This document shows positions 32,600 through 44,840 of a stretch of 64,000 nucleotides of DNA, one piece after another. The notes under the pieces were generated by a model. The model did no database searches. It saw only the letters and a list, made by a program, of their open reading frames with translations, and was not told the DNA's origin. Numbering within the stretch: the first letter of the stretch is position 1; the number at the start of each line of letters is the position of its first letter. The stretch comes from Dillenia suffruticosa (Eukaryota; Streptophyta; Magnoliopsida; Dilleniales; Dilleniaceae). The position numbers and the translations under genes are program-made. The DNA lies in assembly GCA_033439265.1 (NCBI GenBank), contig JAVTVX010000012.1, positions 30,140,761-30,204,760 of the forward strand, written 5' to 3'.

Positions 32600-33540
32600 A
32601 GCTTGGGTAGAGGAGGAGGCCCTGGTCCTAGTCAAGGGGTTTAATCACTTTTAACATTTAATGCCGCCCACAGCTTTTGGAATTAAATGTGTAATGTTAG
32701 CAGAAAAGTCAAGTTTGCTAACATCAGTGCTTTGAACCCAATGGACATTTGTCAATGTTGGGTCCAGATTTAGCACTATCTTCTAAATATTTGCTTTTTG
32801 TGTGCATTAATAGCTTCCAAACTTCCACTTTTGCCGAGGGTAACTGACCTGCCACGTTACACCTAATGGGTTTGTGAACTTGAATAGAGTGTGCTGGACG
32901 CCGTGTACATAGGGTCATTTGAATGGGGATGGCTTCAAGAAATTTCTTGGATAATCCCGCAAGAAAAACTCAAAAGAAATGCAACAAGTGTTGTGTATAT
33001 ATATCATCTTATATTATTCCTTTTCTTTCATTTTAAATATCTTTTAAAATTATTGTACAAGGTTTAAACAAATGATTGAACAGGTTCAATTCTAAATAAA
33101 ATCAATATTAATAGACTAAATTATTTTTAAAAAAAAGTTAAATTTATTATACTGTAATTAAATTTTAAAAACTAATTAATATATATATTTTTTTATCTTT
33201 TAAAATAACACTTAAAAAAAAAAAAAAAAAAAAGATGTCGAGTTCATGTTCCCCCCTAAACACAGCTTCATTCCTCCATATCCAAATACACACACACACC
33301 CACCACCTAATGGTTGCAAGGGAAAATGTACAGCCCGCCTTCCCACATTCGTACCTCCACCTTTGATAAATTTTTGTGATATTAGAACATGACAAGAGTG
33401 GACAAAATTTTGTTTAGTAAATATTTCCCAGAACTTGGTTCTAATTAATTTTGATGAAGCAATGTCCCAATTTGTTGAAAAGTAAGGCGTCAAGTTTTTT
33501 AATAATATTATCTATTAGAAATATATTTTCTAGAATTTGA
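32600..33540. other. Upstream non-coding block, copy A
   Basis: It is homologous to 55565-56515. It contains a T/A-rich stretch, an A-run at 33214-33233 and CACACACACCCACCACC near 33290. No credible coding frame. Confidence 0.5.
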
Positions 33541-33660
33541 CTCCTTACCGTTGAATGCTTTAGCCGCACAATCCTTTCCACTTAGTACCGTCGGATCACT
33601 AAGGCCTACTTTCATCCTTGCTCGACTATTGTCTTCCTTATTCGACATCTTTTGTGGTTA
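33541..33660 (-). other. Exon-like conserved segment, copy A
   Basis: On the minus strand the segment reads NKEDNSRARMKVGLSDPTVL.GKDCAAKAFNGKES. The same frame is open in copy B (56496-56678) with few changes, although flanking DNA has diverged more. It could be an exon of an unidentified gene or a chance conserved frame. Confidence 0.3.
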
Positions 33661-34538
33661 TGAGTGAGGTTATGAGTGAGGTTCTATGCTTATTTACTTA
33701 TTTTTTTTATTGGTTATCAAGATTCTGGTGCCATAGATGATATAACTTGTTAGAAGAAGTAATGGTGTTAAATCTGCAATATCTTGATCACATGGTTAAA
33801 AATCTTGTTGGGATGATTTTTATTGTCTTATATCTATGATTTGGTTATAACAAGATCCCTAATTTAAATCAACACCATACATCTAACAATTGAACAAAAA
33901 TAAAATAAAATGAACTTTAATCCTAAATTTTAAAGTCTACTGTTTGAAAGACGAATATAAGAAAGAGTAAAGAAAAAATAATAAATAAAATTAAATAACA
34001 TAAAATTAAAATTTAAAAACAAAAATAGAGAATATAAAATTGAAAAAATAAAAATAATAAAAAGAAAAAAGTTAAAATTAACTATTCATAAAAATTTAAA
34101 ATAATAATAATAAGTGACGATCGGTAATAAAAATACAAGTGTTTTATGGTAAAATATTTGTTTATCGTATAAAAATAAAAGAAATGAAAACACGAAAAAA
34201 AATGTATAAATATAAAAAATATAAAAATTTTTATATAAATATTAATTATTTTATGAAAATAATAGAATAACAATAGTTTATAGTAAAAATCTAAAATAAT
34301 CAAATATGTAATATTAAATATTAAAAAATAATATAAAAATAAAAATTGTAATTAAATAAGCAACTAATTCATTAAATATAGAAAATTATGTAAATATAAA
34401 ATATATAGATATTTTCATATAAATATTAATTAATAAACAGAAAAAACATCAGTTTTGAGAGGTTTCCAATCCTTTCTCCATTCTCTATTAAAAGGGAAAA
34501 CGATTACGATACCCATTATAATCCCAAAAAATTCCGAA
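33661..34538. other. AT-rich non-coding block, copy A
   Basis: It is homologous to 56700-57607. It is very AT-rich, with (TAA)n-like DNA near 34090 where copy B has a long (GAA)n run. No coding frame is credible. Confidence 0.5.
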
Positions 34539-35889
34539 TGTCTGGTTGGAATGTCGAAACTCTCAAATTATTACTGATCTCTCAATGCAAACAAATTTAT
34601 AGTAATAGCGGTATCATGTCAAATTCCACGGGAACTATATTAACTTAACTTCTTAGTTATTGCTAAAAATAAAATGGGAGTTTATAAAATAAATTTCTAA
34701 CTCAAAATTAAAAACCTAAAATTCAAAAACAAATCGCTAATGCAAGAAAACTAAAATTTAATAAAGAAATTCAATATACAAAACTCTGATCCAAGAGTTC
34801 ACATTTGATTGTTTCATTGATCATAGGTTAAAAAATATTATTCTTGCAATTCAAGTATTTAACGTTAGATTTATCAGGATAGTTGTAATAAATTTTGTAT
34901 TTTCCTAAATTAATTGACCAAACTCGGCATCCAATTAAAATTTATCATTAATCGACTGAACACGATAGCGTTCTATATCAATATAATGATAACATTAAAT
35001 TATGTGAAAATAATTAAACCAAAATACAAATAACTGGAATAGCCGCATAATTATTTAATTTTGTTCCATCGATTCCTTATATTAGAATGAATATCGGTAA
35101 AATACCCATAAATATAAATAACATATTTGCGATTTGTACTATTCATTCATGACAATTATAGATCACTGAAATCCTGAATAGTAATAGAAAAATTAATATT
35201 GAATTAAATTGTCAGATTAACCAATATCAATCTTTCATAAAAATAAATCAAGAATCGATAAATACTTGAATTAAAAAGGACAAGAAATTAAATGAAGAAT
35301 ATAACCTCACAATGAAGACAATCGAATAAAAATTCCCCTTGAATCAGAAAAAAAGAAATTAACCACTCATGGTAACCATATTCTTGAGATAAAACAAAAG
35401 AGAGAAGAAAAAAGTGTTCTTCAAAGGAAAAAAAAAAAGAAAAAAAACCTAAACCTAGAAGAAAATTGGAGAGCAACAGCCGCCTCCTCTTTTTTATGAA
35501 TTCATGAATAGTGTCGTCTCCTTCTTGTCATATATATATAGGCATGAGGCTCTCAAGTAAATTAAAAGTCTCATCTTTTTGTGATCTAGATTTCAAAAAG
35601 ATTCTCTCTCTCAAAAATAGAAAACAATTGACTTGTTTAAACAATTTTACTTAAAGTAAAATTTTTAAAATAAATCTTTCACTCTAGAAATTTCTTCCTT
35701 TCCTTTGTAGGCCCAATTAATATCTTGAACTATTTAATTCCAAAAATGCTTCCTTAAACTCATTTTGATCCAATATCTAATTTTTTATTCTTAAAAATAA
35801 AAAATTCATAAAAACATTTATTAGGACATTAAGTAATGCAAAATCAAACCATGATATTAAAAATAAATATAACATTTTACATATTATCA
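34539..35889 (-). repeat. 3' LTR of the gypsy-type element
   Basis: It is homologous throughout to 39978-41357 but visibly diverged (many substitutions, small indels), so the insertion is much older than the 6.9-kb element. Confidence 0.85.
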
Positions 35890-36353
35890 AATTCTCTCAC
35901 ACCAAACCAATGTTTGTTCTCAAGCATTCACTAAATTAATATCACACAACTATTTTCTTCTTTACTTCTTTCTCTCTGTCTAATCATCTTCAAACAATCA
36001 CAAATTAACAGACATCGAAAAATTCAAACCAAAACAACAATTCGGAGAGCAGTGATCATAGTATCATAACTCTAAAAGAAAATATAAACATCCAATTAAA
36101 CTCAATAATCTTATCAAAATACAATGTATCAAATCTAATACCCTGACAATGAATTCACTCTTACACTTAAAATGTTTAAGAAAATTTATCAATAACTCTC
36201 AAAATCAAAGTATAGCATATCATTACCATAACCTTGCTTATTTATCAAATCTCCACCACTAATTATATGAATTCAAAACAAAAATATGGGGGTCCTTATA
36301 AGGCTTGTAACATGGTTTGGGTAAAGATAGGATAAGAGGATAAATGTGATATG

Positions 36354-36388
<35 letters not shown>

Positions 36389-38390
36389 CATGTTAAGAAT
36401 ACAAAACCATTTTCCACTATCAAAATTATCTCATATCATGATGTACAATCAATCCAAAAGAAAAAAATAACTCAATCAAAATCATCTCATTTTTCGGTCA
36501 AAACTTTTTTCATTTTTTTTTCAAATTCACCACTCTCAATTCCTTGGAATTTTTTTTTCTTTTTTTTCTTTTTTTTCTCTTTTTTTTAAAGATAACAGAC
36601 TTAAGGATAAATGAAAATATGAAGCATATACAAAATCACCTCAATCATATAATTGAATCTCTAAAAATAATCCCACAATAAAGTTACTACATTCTCTTTT
36701 ACAAATAACCACTCAATTCATGTTCTAATCATATATTTCTTTGATATAAGGATTAAAAAGAAGGTTAAGCGTAAAAAGAACGTTATGTGTTAATTAATGA
36801 GATTAAAGCAAAGAAAATGGGTATAAACTCAAATGGGTTTACTAGGAGAAATATTATACATGGAAAGGTATTTTTTGAGAGCTAAAACGGTAAACTTAAG
36901 TGCCCTTATCATATTAATGCATGAACTCATGGATGTGGTCTCAAAATGCACAGTAAAGCAAGTTCTAGAATAAATATATTATGATTGATAAACACTCATC
37001 AAAGAAAAATTAGAGTAAAGATGATGGTATGCTCTTAAGATTCAAAAATTCACTAAAGTGTTCAATTTGTATTAAATCTATCACATTTTCATTCAATTCA
37101 ATTATCAAGATCAATGGGGTACTCAAAGTAATTTTATCCAAAAATAGCTAATCATACATGCCTCTTTCATACATTTCAACTCAAATCAATAATGTATACT
37201 AAGTCAAATTTATTCTTAGACAAAAATCAAAAGAGTACAAAGTTCCAAAGAAAATAAAAGAAATGACATTAGTATAAAAATCATCCCCCACACCTAAATA
37301 CTATACTGTTCTCAATATATGAAAAAGATAAGAAATCTAGGCACAATGTTAAAGAAATTCACAACTAACACAATTTTAAACTAGTAGCAACATTCATTAA
37401 ATCACCCTAATGCAACATATAAAAATAGGACAATGAAAAAAAAGAAAAGAGAGAAAACTCTCCTTGGGTGATAATATTTGCTAGTCTGAAACTGATGGTC
37501 TTTGCTGTTGTGAAGGAATCGTAGAGGTGGGTAGGGATGACTGCATGGAGGAGGTTGTTGAAGAAGATGGTTGATCATCGAAGGAGAGTGAAATCGGGTC
37601 TCCACTATGGTTCGCAATTTGCGTTCGTTGGGTTGGGGCTTCGTGTGAAGAAGAAACAAGTTGTTGATCCCGAAGTCCATACCTATGTTCAGCAACCCTC
37701 TTCTTTTCCATTGATGGATTTAATCATGGCAAAATCGGGAGTGTAGAAGCAGAGCTTCAATCGAACTGGGATTGGTGCTGGAGAGACACAAGATGAACCT
37801 AGGGTTTCACAAGTGATTGCAAAAAGGGGGTGACTGGGAAAAGGGAGAACTTTCAAGTGATTGGGGATGGTGATCAATCAATGGATAGATGAAACAAGCC
37901 TTCGGTCGATGATGATGCTTGATTAAGATAGGTTAGGGTTTTCGGTTTTGGGCTTAATTTGGGGAAATCGAAAGGAAAAGGAACAGAGTAATGGGAAGCC
38001 TTCAGAACCGCCCCCATTTTTTTGAACCCAAAATCGCGTGATCACGCCTTGAGTAGAAGATTGCTTCTGTCTGCCTTTTGAACTTCATTTCTAAAAACTG
38101 CGTGATCACGCCTTAGTGAGGTGATTGCTTCAGTCCGGGTTTTCCACTTCATTCTGAAAATCACGTGATCACGGCCTAACGAGTAAACTGCTTCTGTCCA
38201 CTTTTTGCCTCAATTGCTTTGTCTGTCTCTTGATTTGGATAAATGCAAGTCTTAGAATTTTTCCTCTTAGGTATCTAAAAAATTAAAAGAAGAAACTAAT
38301 AACACTGATCAAATACCCCTAATTAATTAAGAAATCAAATAATAAACTAATCAAACTCAAAAAAAAAAAAATATTGAGTTGCCTCCCAAC
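35890..38390 (-). other. Non-coding interior of the gypsy-type element
   Basis: It replaces pol. It contains an (AT)n run at 36355-36387, T-rich tracts at 36500-36590, a block with short frames on both strands at 37400-37870 and three ~64-bp repeats at 38033-38200. Frames at 37402-37877 show no recognisable domain. Confidence 0.6.
38033..38210. repeat. Three ~64-bp tandem repeats with palindromic CGTGATCACG
   Basis: Each unit starts AAAA(T/C).(G/A)CGTGATCACG(C/G)C and continues with (A/G).TGCTTC(T/A)GTC and TTCATT-like words. The 10-bp CGTGATCACG is a perfect palindrome in all three. Confidence 0.8.
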
Positions 38391-38399
38391 AAGCGCAAT

Positions 38400-39296
38400 T
38401 GTTTAAAGTCTTTATGCTCGACATTTTTCACTTGTTTCTCATCAAGGAGGCTTTAACTTTATTTTGAGAGGCTCATGTAATTTTTCTTCCGTATCTAACT
38501 GCGCATTCAATTCAAAAATAATATCATATTTTTCTTCACAAATTTCCTACACAATTAAATTAAAAATATCAGCAAAACAGATTGATTGACACAAATTTGA
38601 ATATTTCATAGGATCAAAAATAATAAATTTAACAATCTCACCATCGAACTCAACGGAGAGAGTACCCTCATTCACATCTATTTTAGTCTTTACTGTCTTC
38701 ATCAATGGTCGTCCTAATAGAAGTGGAGCTGAATCTATGATAGTGTCTCCTTCTATTTTCAAGATGTAAAAATCAGTTGTAAAAATTAATTCATTAATAT
38801 ATATCAAAACATTTTCAATATTCCCCTCCGGATAAACATAAGAGTGGTCAGTTAACTAAATAACAATTTCAGTTTCTTTTACAGGACCCAATTTCAAATT
38901 ACTATAAATTGAATAAGGTATTATGTTAACAGGTACTCCCAAATCTAGTATAGTATGCTCCATTTTTTTCTTACCAATAACACAAGGTAGAGTGAACATA
39001 CCTGGATCTACACACTTTTTGGGTAGAGTTCTCTTAATGATATCAAACACATTCTCACTCATCTCATCACCTCTTATTTTCATAACTTCCTTCTCGCATT
39101 CTTCCGTCTTGGATTTCTCAAACCTATAAGGAAAATGTGACACAATTACACTAGAAGCATTAGGCAATGAAGACGTAGACGTTACCTTGATCGAATTTTC
39201 ATGTTTGCATTCATCTTCCTTGTCCATATCCTTCCCTTCATCCATATTCTTAGATGGAGTGAAGCTCAAATGAACTTCGTTCTCACTTGTCAACAT
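38400..39296 (-). pseudogene. Gypsy aspartic protease region
   Basis: On the minus strand 39296-38856 reads ..SHFPYRFEKSKTEECEKEV.., ..CVDPGMFTLPCVIGKKKMEHTILDLGVPVNIIPYSIY. The catalytic motif is D-L-G where gypsy proteases of this group usually have DLGA or DSGA. A stop precedes the second piece (38807-38547), which reads VNELIF-like INELIFTTDFYIL.., LLLGRPLMKTVKTKIDVNEGTLSVEFDGE. The order and wording match Athila/Tat-type gag-protease polyproteins. The frame dies near 38400, before RT. Confidence 0.8.
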
Positions 39297-39299
39297 TAT

Positions 39300-39960
39300 T
39301 GTGCTAACGTTCTCTTTAGGGTTTACTACCGTTTGTGAATGGAGTTTCCCTGAGATTCGAAGGTTGCCAATTGAGTGATTTGATTTCTCAAATTCTATAT
39401 ACTAGTTCTCATTTCCTATTGAATTTATTGAGTGTTAGTTGCAAGAGTTTTCACTATATTCTCTAAAGACTTATCAAAATTTGAGGGTTGTACATATGTG
39501 AGTGTTGGTTTGTTAAAGTGTTGAGATGGATATCTAATTTGTTCTCCTTGGTTTCCATAGTTCAGATTTGGATGATCCTTCAATCCAGAATTATAATGGT
39601 TTGAGAAAGGATTATACGTACATTAAGGTTGATGAGAAAATCCTCCTATGACATTCACTTGATGAGTGGGATCTTCTTATTGGGATGGATACATATCCGT
39701 CGAATGTTCAGAAATTGAGCATATTCCACAAAGTTTGGTTACTTGTATTTGCCCTGCAGCTATCTGACGAACCAAAGTAGTTAATTCATAAATTTGATTT
39801 TTAAGGTTCGAGTGACTTACCTCATGAGCTGGGTACTCGATACACAAGAGTTGTTGGTTCAAAATTAGTGCAGTTAACTCTTTCAGAGTCCTTTGACAAT
39901 TTGTCATCTTTTCTTCCTTGTCAAAAATCAGTAAATAAGTGAAAAGTACAAACTAAGAAA
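39300..39960 (-). pseudogene. Gypsy gag C-terminal region
   Basis: The piece 39907-39677 includes NLKNQIYELTTLVRQIAAGQ and then CGICSISEHSTDMYPSQ, a decayed CX2CX4HX4C knuckle (the last Cys is replaced by Tyr). Further downstream the broken frame reads LRNQITQLAT and ..NPKxT-like wording, characteristic of Ty3/gypsy gag in plants. The N-terminal gag is missing or unrecognised. Confidence 0.7.
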
Positions 39961-39977
39961 TTAATGTACTGCATCAA

Positions 39978-40881
39978 AATTTGGTCGGGTTGTCGAAACC
40001 TTCAGATTATTATTAATCCCCCAATATAAACAAATTTGTAGCAATAGCAATACCGAGTTAAATCCCACGAAAACTATATTAACTTAATTTCTTAGTTATT
40101 ACTAAAAATAAAATATGGGGTTTATAAAATAAATTTCTAACTCAAAATTAAAAATCTAAAATTAAAAGACAAATCATTAATGCAAGAATACTAAAAATTA
40201 ATAAAGCAATTCAATATATAAAACTCTAATTCAAGAATTCACATATTCGATTGTTTCACTGATCATGGGTTAAAAAATATTATTCTTACAATTCAAACAT
40301 TTAACCTTAAATTTATCAGGATAAGCGTAATAAGTCTTGTATTTTCCTAAATTAATTGATCAAATCCAACATCCAATCAAAACTTATCATTAATCGACTG
40401 AACACAATAACGTTCCATATCAATATAATGATAACATTAAGTTCTGTAAAAACAGTTAAACCAAAATACAAATAACCTGAATAGTTATATAATTATTTAA
40501 TTTTATTCTATCGATTCTTTAAGTTAAAATAAATATTAGTAAAAGACTCTTAAACATAAATAACTTATTTGTTATTTGTACCATTCATTTATTATAATTA
40601 CGGATCACTGAAATCCTGAATAGTAATAGAAAAATTAATATTGAATTAAATTTTCAGATTAACTAATACCAATTTTTCATGAAAATAAATCAAGAATCGA
40701 TAAATATTTAAATTAAAAATGGCAAGAAATTAAATTAAATATATAACCTCACAATGAAAACAATCGAATAAAAATTCTCCTTAAATCAAAAGAAAAGAAA
40801 TTAATCACTCATTGTGATAATGCTTTTGAGATAAAACAAAAGAGAGAAGAAAAAAAGTGTTCTTCAAAGAAAAAGAAAAAT

Positions 40882-40912
<31 letters not shown>

Positions 40913-41357
40913 CCTAGAAGAAAATTGGAGAGCAGCAGCCGCCTCCTCTTTTTTTGTGAATTCATGAATAGTGTGTCGGTATATATATATATATATATAT
41001 ATATGTAGATATAAGGCTTCCATGTAAATTAGAAGTCTCTTTTTTTTTGTGATTTAGATTTAAAAAAGATTCTTTCTCTTTAAAATAGAAAACAATTGAT
41101 TTCTTTAAACAATTTTACTTGAAATAAAATTTTTAAAATAAATCTTTCACTCTAAAAATTTTGTCCTTTCTTTTATAGCCCCGATTGATATTTTAAACTA
41201 TTTAGCATCAAAAATACCTTTTTAAATTCATTTTGATCCAATCTCTAATTTTTTAATTTTAAAAATAAAAAATTCATAAAAACATTTATTAGAACACTAA
41301 CCAATATAAAATCAAATCATGATATCAAAAATAAATATAACATTTTATACATTATCA
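39978..41357 (-). repeat. 5' LTR of the gypsy-type element
   Basis: It is paired with 34539-35889. On the minus strand the sequence after its end (TTTTGATGCAGTACATT) may be a decayed primer site of the TGGCGCCGTTGCC type; this is weak. It contains an A-run at 40876-40904 and (TA)n at 40981-41004. Confidence 0.8.
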
Positions 41358-42570
41358 ATTTGTTTTCTTTAATCAAATTTAAATTTAAAATTTCAAAATT
41401 ACAGGATATTGGAACAGACAGTAAAACTATTGGTACTAAAATTGAATTTATTAATTAAATTTAGTATTTAAGTGTAACTTATATCCTCAAAAGTTAATCA
41501 ACTATTTAAGCATTCAAACAACACGCCCACAACTTGACCCATAAACACAAATGGTCAATCCAACACATTTAATAAAACATCTAAATCAGATTTTTTTTCC
41601 TAGAATTTTCCGGTGCTTTCATGATCACAAAAATAATAATTATTTTTTTATAAAAATATTATGTAAATCATGAGAAAATTGCAAGTTTGCACTTGTATCA
41701 TCACAACAATTTTTTATATCTCAAATCAAATTTTGGCTATAATTTTTTTTTTTTTTTTTTTTTGGACACCAAACAAGTTGTCCACATTGTAGAAAAATGT
41801 ACCATCAAAGGCCAAAATAAATTCTGAATTTATAGGTTACCCTCACTCTGATATTTCCAAAATCTGTTTCTTTTCACAGGCACATGTATCTTACCATTTT
41901 CATGAGCAAAGAGGTAGCTTGTACCCACACATGACTTTTAATAAAAAATAATTTCTCGCAATTTTAATAAAAAATGCTTTTAAATGTGAGAAGAAAAAAA
42001 AAACCTTTTTTAAAATGTGAAATAGAAGGCAAACTACCTCTAAACATTGTCCCATGTTGGAGGCCATAGCTAAGTCTTTCTGGTCTCTACATCCAAAGGT
42101 TCAACATTAATCCCACAACATTGATCGCTCACCAATTCTTCTCTTGTTTTTCTCCGTCCAAATATAATAAAGGCTGTTAGGATAGTGTTTAAAACAATGA
42201 TTAGGTAGCTACTTTGATTAATCTCTCATTTTTCTTATTTATGAAGTATTAACATTTACGTGATAACCATTTTAAAGCAGATGTTTCTCCAAAATGAATA
42301 TCATTTTCTTATCTTTGAATACGAGGAATATAACGTGTGTGTGTGTGTGTGTGTGTGTGTATGCATATGAGTTGGTTCCTAATCAGGCCTTGAGCAGCTA
42401 GTTACCTTCCAACATGGTTGTACTTTGAAGAACTTTATTATTAGTACCCAAAAAGAAGTTAAGATGGTAAATTTACTCCTGGGTTGGGCTGCACAAGCAA
42501 CATGTAGAGGTGAGGCCAAGCCGGTCCATGGCTCCTACCCCATAACCACCGTAAGAGCGCAAAAACATGT
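41358..42570. other. Non-coding block of copy A
   Basis: It is homologous to 57615-58575. It contains T-runs near 41740-41764 and a (GT)n run at 42337-42360. It carries an extra piece (about 42130-42270) absent from copy B. No coding frame. Confidence 0.5.
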
Positions 42571-42571
42571 T

Positions 42572-43252
42572 ATTGAGGATAGCTAGTGCAACCGCCCACA
42601 CGCACCCAGCTCTCTCCGGTGACGTTTGAACCTGGCACTTGTAAAACATTGAGAACAACACAACCACGGACCATTATGACATATCTAACTATATTCTTTT
42701 TTTTTTTTTATTTATTATCTTTACTCCATATTTTTTAATAATAATAAAATAATATAAAATAATAAAATTTTAGTTTAAAATAAAATAATAAAAAATTTTA
42801 AAAAATAAAATAATATTATTCTTCTACAATATAAAATAAAAATAAAAATAAAAAGAATTATTAAATAAAAATTAAAAAAATTAAAAAAGAATTCGTCGCT
42901 AAAATTTCTATCGCTAATTTTTCTCTAAAATTTTCCGCTAATCCGTCGCTTATAACTGTACATATATTTTTTTTCCTTCACCAATACATCGAATGATTAG
43001 CGACGAAAAATTTCCTTCGCTAAAAATTCCATAAGTAATTCGTTGCTGATCGGTTTACAAAATTTTTTTTTTACCGTGGACCACTATGACGACAGATTAA
43101 GGACAGAAATATTTTCATCACTAATTTTCGTCGCTAATCCATCGCAAATCTCTTGATATTCTATCCGATGTTAATCCGTCGTAAATCCGTCGCTATTACT
43201 GACGGATTTTTTTTTATTGGTAATTTTTCGTCGCTGATAACGTGTTTTTTTA
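42572..43252. mobile_element. CACTA mini-element remnant, one end lost
   Basis: It contains the same order as the intact elements: tRNA-like module (minus strand), AT-rich tract (42690-42880) and subterminal TCGTCGCTAA/CCGTCGCTAATC arrays (42893-43240). The expected TTTTCTAGTAGTG end has become ATAACGTGTTTTTTTAT and the other subterminal array is missing. Copy B lacks it (around 58570). Confidence 0.7.
42624..42673 (-). promoter_or_regulatory. tRNA-like module in the CACTA remnant
   Basis: On the minus strand TGGTCCGTGG (from 42673) is an A box with one base missing. GGTTCAAAC (42632 to 42624) is a good B-box match 41 nt downstream. The words GGTTGTGTTGTTCT between them match mini-element 2. 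Confidence 0.6.
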
Positions 43253-43980
43253 TGAGCAAAGAAAAATCATTCATTGATTAAATAAAAATGCTTGAGTGGC
43301 ACCACTTATATAGGATTCCTCAAACAAAGAATATCATTCTGCTTTACACCTTTCCTACTATGGACCCAATTCTAGTGCAGTGATCATAATTTTTGAGTGT
43401 TTATGGGTTCAATTAGAGACTGATTCTCTCAATATTTACTTTTTCATTTGTAAGACATGAATTCGAAATCTTGATTAAGAGAATTTAATGGAATAAAAAA
43501 TTTTGAAAAACATATATCACCCTTTTGCATGACTTAGGACTCTTAAATATACATGTTATCTCCTTTAACTTCTTATATGACACTTTTTTATTTCTAAGTA
43601 GATTGTCGAAAATTTTTAATTTTTTTTTTAATTTAACATGTTTACGCTTTTAGTTATTTATGTTTTTAGTTCTCAGATTTCATTTATTAATGCTTTTAAA
43701 ATATAATTTATATTTTAATATATAAAATCCAACATCTATTATGTAGATGTTATTCAAGGTGTGATATTGCCCACGACAGGAATAGGAACAATAATATTCT
43801 ACATTGGTCGAGAAGTGATATATTTATCAACCACAATAATATTCTTGCAAGTAAGAAACAATGAAATCAAAGAGGGTAAGACAGCGTTGAAATGACCCAA
43901 CAAATACAAATCACATGCAATAAAACTATAGTGATGTAAAACCTCAACAGATATGGATGATATAACATATCAAAACATTT
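43253..43980. other. Unrecognised stretch in copy A
   Basis: No coding frame. GGTTCAATTAG near 43408 resembles a B box, but there is no matching A box or flanking repeat. AT-rich sequence fills 43600-43740. Confidence 0.35.
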
Positions 43981-43989
43981 AAAAGCCCA

Positions 43990-44730
43990 CGGGCTAGTCT
44001 CGGCCAGTTATGACAGTCGGACGGTGTCATGGGTACCTATGACACCATCCAATCAAAGCTCCACTCGAGCTCGAATAGCTTGGTTGCGAGCTCAGGTAGC
44101 TCAGTATTGAGCTCGAGCTTGAACCCAACTTTGTCGAGCTTAAAAACTCAACGAGTTATCTGAAATCCATTAATTATATTTTTAAAAATAATTTTTATAT
44201 ATAATTATATTATTTTAAATAATTTTTATATATAAAATTATATTTATAAGTATACTTTTTTAAATATATTACCAACGCTATCCAACGACACTATCTTATA
44301 ACACTTTGAGCTCGAGCTCGGAAAATAGAAGCTCGACGAGCTCAAACTCACCGAAATAACACTCGAGTCGAGATCAGGTATCAACACTACCTGACACGAT
44401 CCAGCTCGAGCTCGGGCTCAGGTAGCTTTGTATCAAACTCGAGCTCGGACCCAATTGTGTCGAGCTCGAAAACTCGACAAGTTATCTGAAATTCATTAAT
44501 TATATTTTTAAAAATAATTTTTATATGTAATTATATTTTTTTAAATAATTTTTATATGTAAAATTATATTTATAATATACTCTTTTAAAGATATTATCTA
44601 AACTATCAAACGATATTATTTGACAACACTTCTAGTTCGAGCTCGATCTCAAAAAATGTAAACTCAATGAACTCGAGCTTAAACTCACCTAAATAACACT
44701 CAAACTAAGATCGGATGTCAATACTTCCCA
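43990..44730. repeat. Two tandem ~310-bp GAGCTC-rich repeats, copy A
   Basis: Units at about 44080-44380 and 44390-44700 each contain a GAGCTCGAGCT cluster, then CTCGA(C)(A/G)AGTTATCTGAAATTCATTAATTATA-type sequence split into AT-rich runs. They end with (T/A)ACACT..GAGCTCGA and GGTATCAACACT-like words. The dimer is conserved in copy B (59220-59900). Confidence 0.75.
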
Positions 44731-44758
44731 ATGTCATAACATCCTATGCTTATCAAGG

Positions 44759-44760
<2 letters not shown>

Positions 44761-44815
<55 letters not shown>
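44761..44815. repeat. (CT)n microsatellite, copy A
   Basis: About 55 bp of CT. The equivalent in copy B (59939-59954) is about 16 bp. Confidence 0.9.
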
Positions 44816-44817
<2 letters not shown>

Positions 44818-44840
44818 CGGTAGTAGCATCATCTTTATTT

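Larger units (their letters stand above)
34539..41357 (-). mobile_element. Ty3/gypsy-type LTR element lacking most of pol (TR-GAG-like)
   Basis: LTRs of about 1.35 kb lie at 34539-35889 and 39978-41357. On the minus strand they start TGATAAT(A/G)T and the better preserved copy ends CCAGACA. The purine-rich GGTGTGAGAGAATT precedes the 3' LTR. gag and aspartic protease of Athila/Tat-like wording occupy about 39960-38400 on the minus strand. No reverse transcriptase, RNase H or integrase follows. Instead there is about 2.5 kb of non-coding DNA. Copy B reads across the site without it (57600-57620). Target duplication could not be matched confidently. Confidence 0.85.
26525..44840. repeat. Segmental duplication copy A
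   Basis: It is collinear with 48425-59980 over: the small proline-rich gene, Ubl pseudogene, copia pol fragment, minus-strand small gene, exon-like segment, a non-coding block at 41358-42570, and the GAGCTC repeat dimer. Relative to copy B it has extra insertions at 27667-29069, 29433-29965, 34539-41357 and 42572-43252. Homology begins near ACATTTAACAT(A/G)CTTTG and ends after GTAGTAGCATCATCTTTA. Confidence 0.9.

Noticed and set aside
32179..32654. Several frames on both strands through the (GA)n run (RERERE or SLSLSL)
   Set aside because: Microsatellite artefacts overlapping the minus-strand small gene and its leader.
37402..37877. Overlapping frames on both strands inside the gypsy element, considered as a possible env-like third ORF
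   Set aside because: No signal peptide, membrane helix or coiled coil could be seen, and frames on opposite strands are equally open.
43380..43500. GGTTCAATTAG and AATTCGAAATC words, considered as SINE remnants
   Set aside because: The boxes are incomplete and no A-tail or target repeat could be found.
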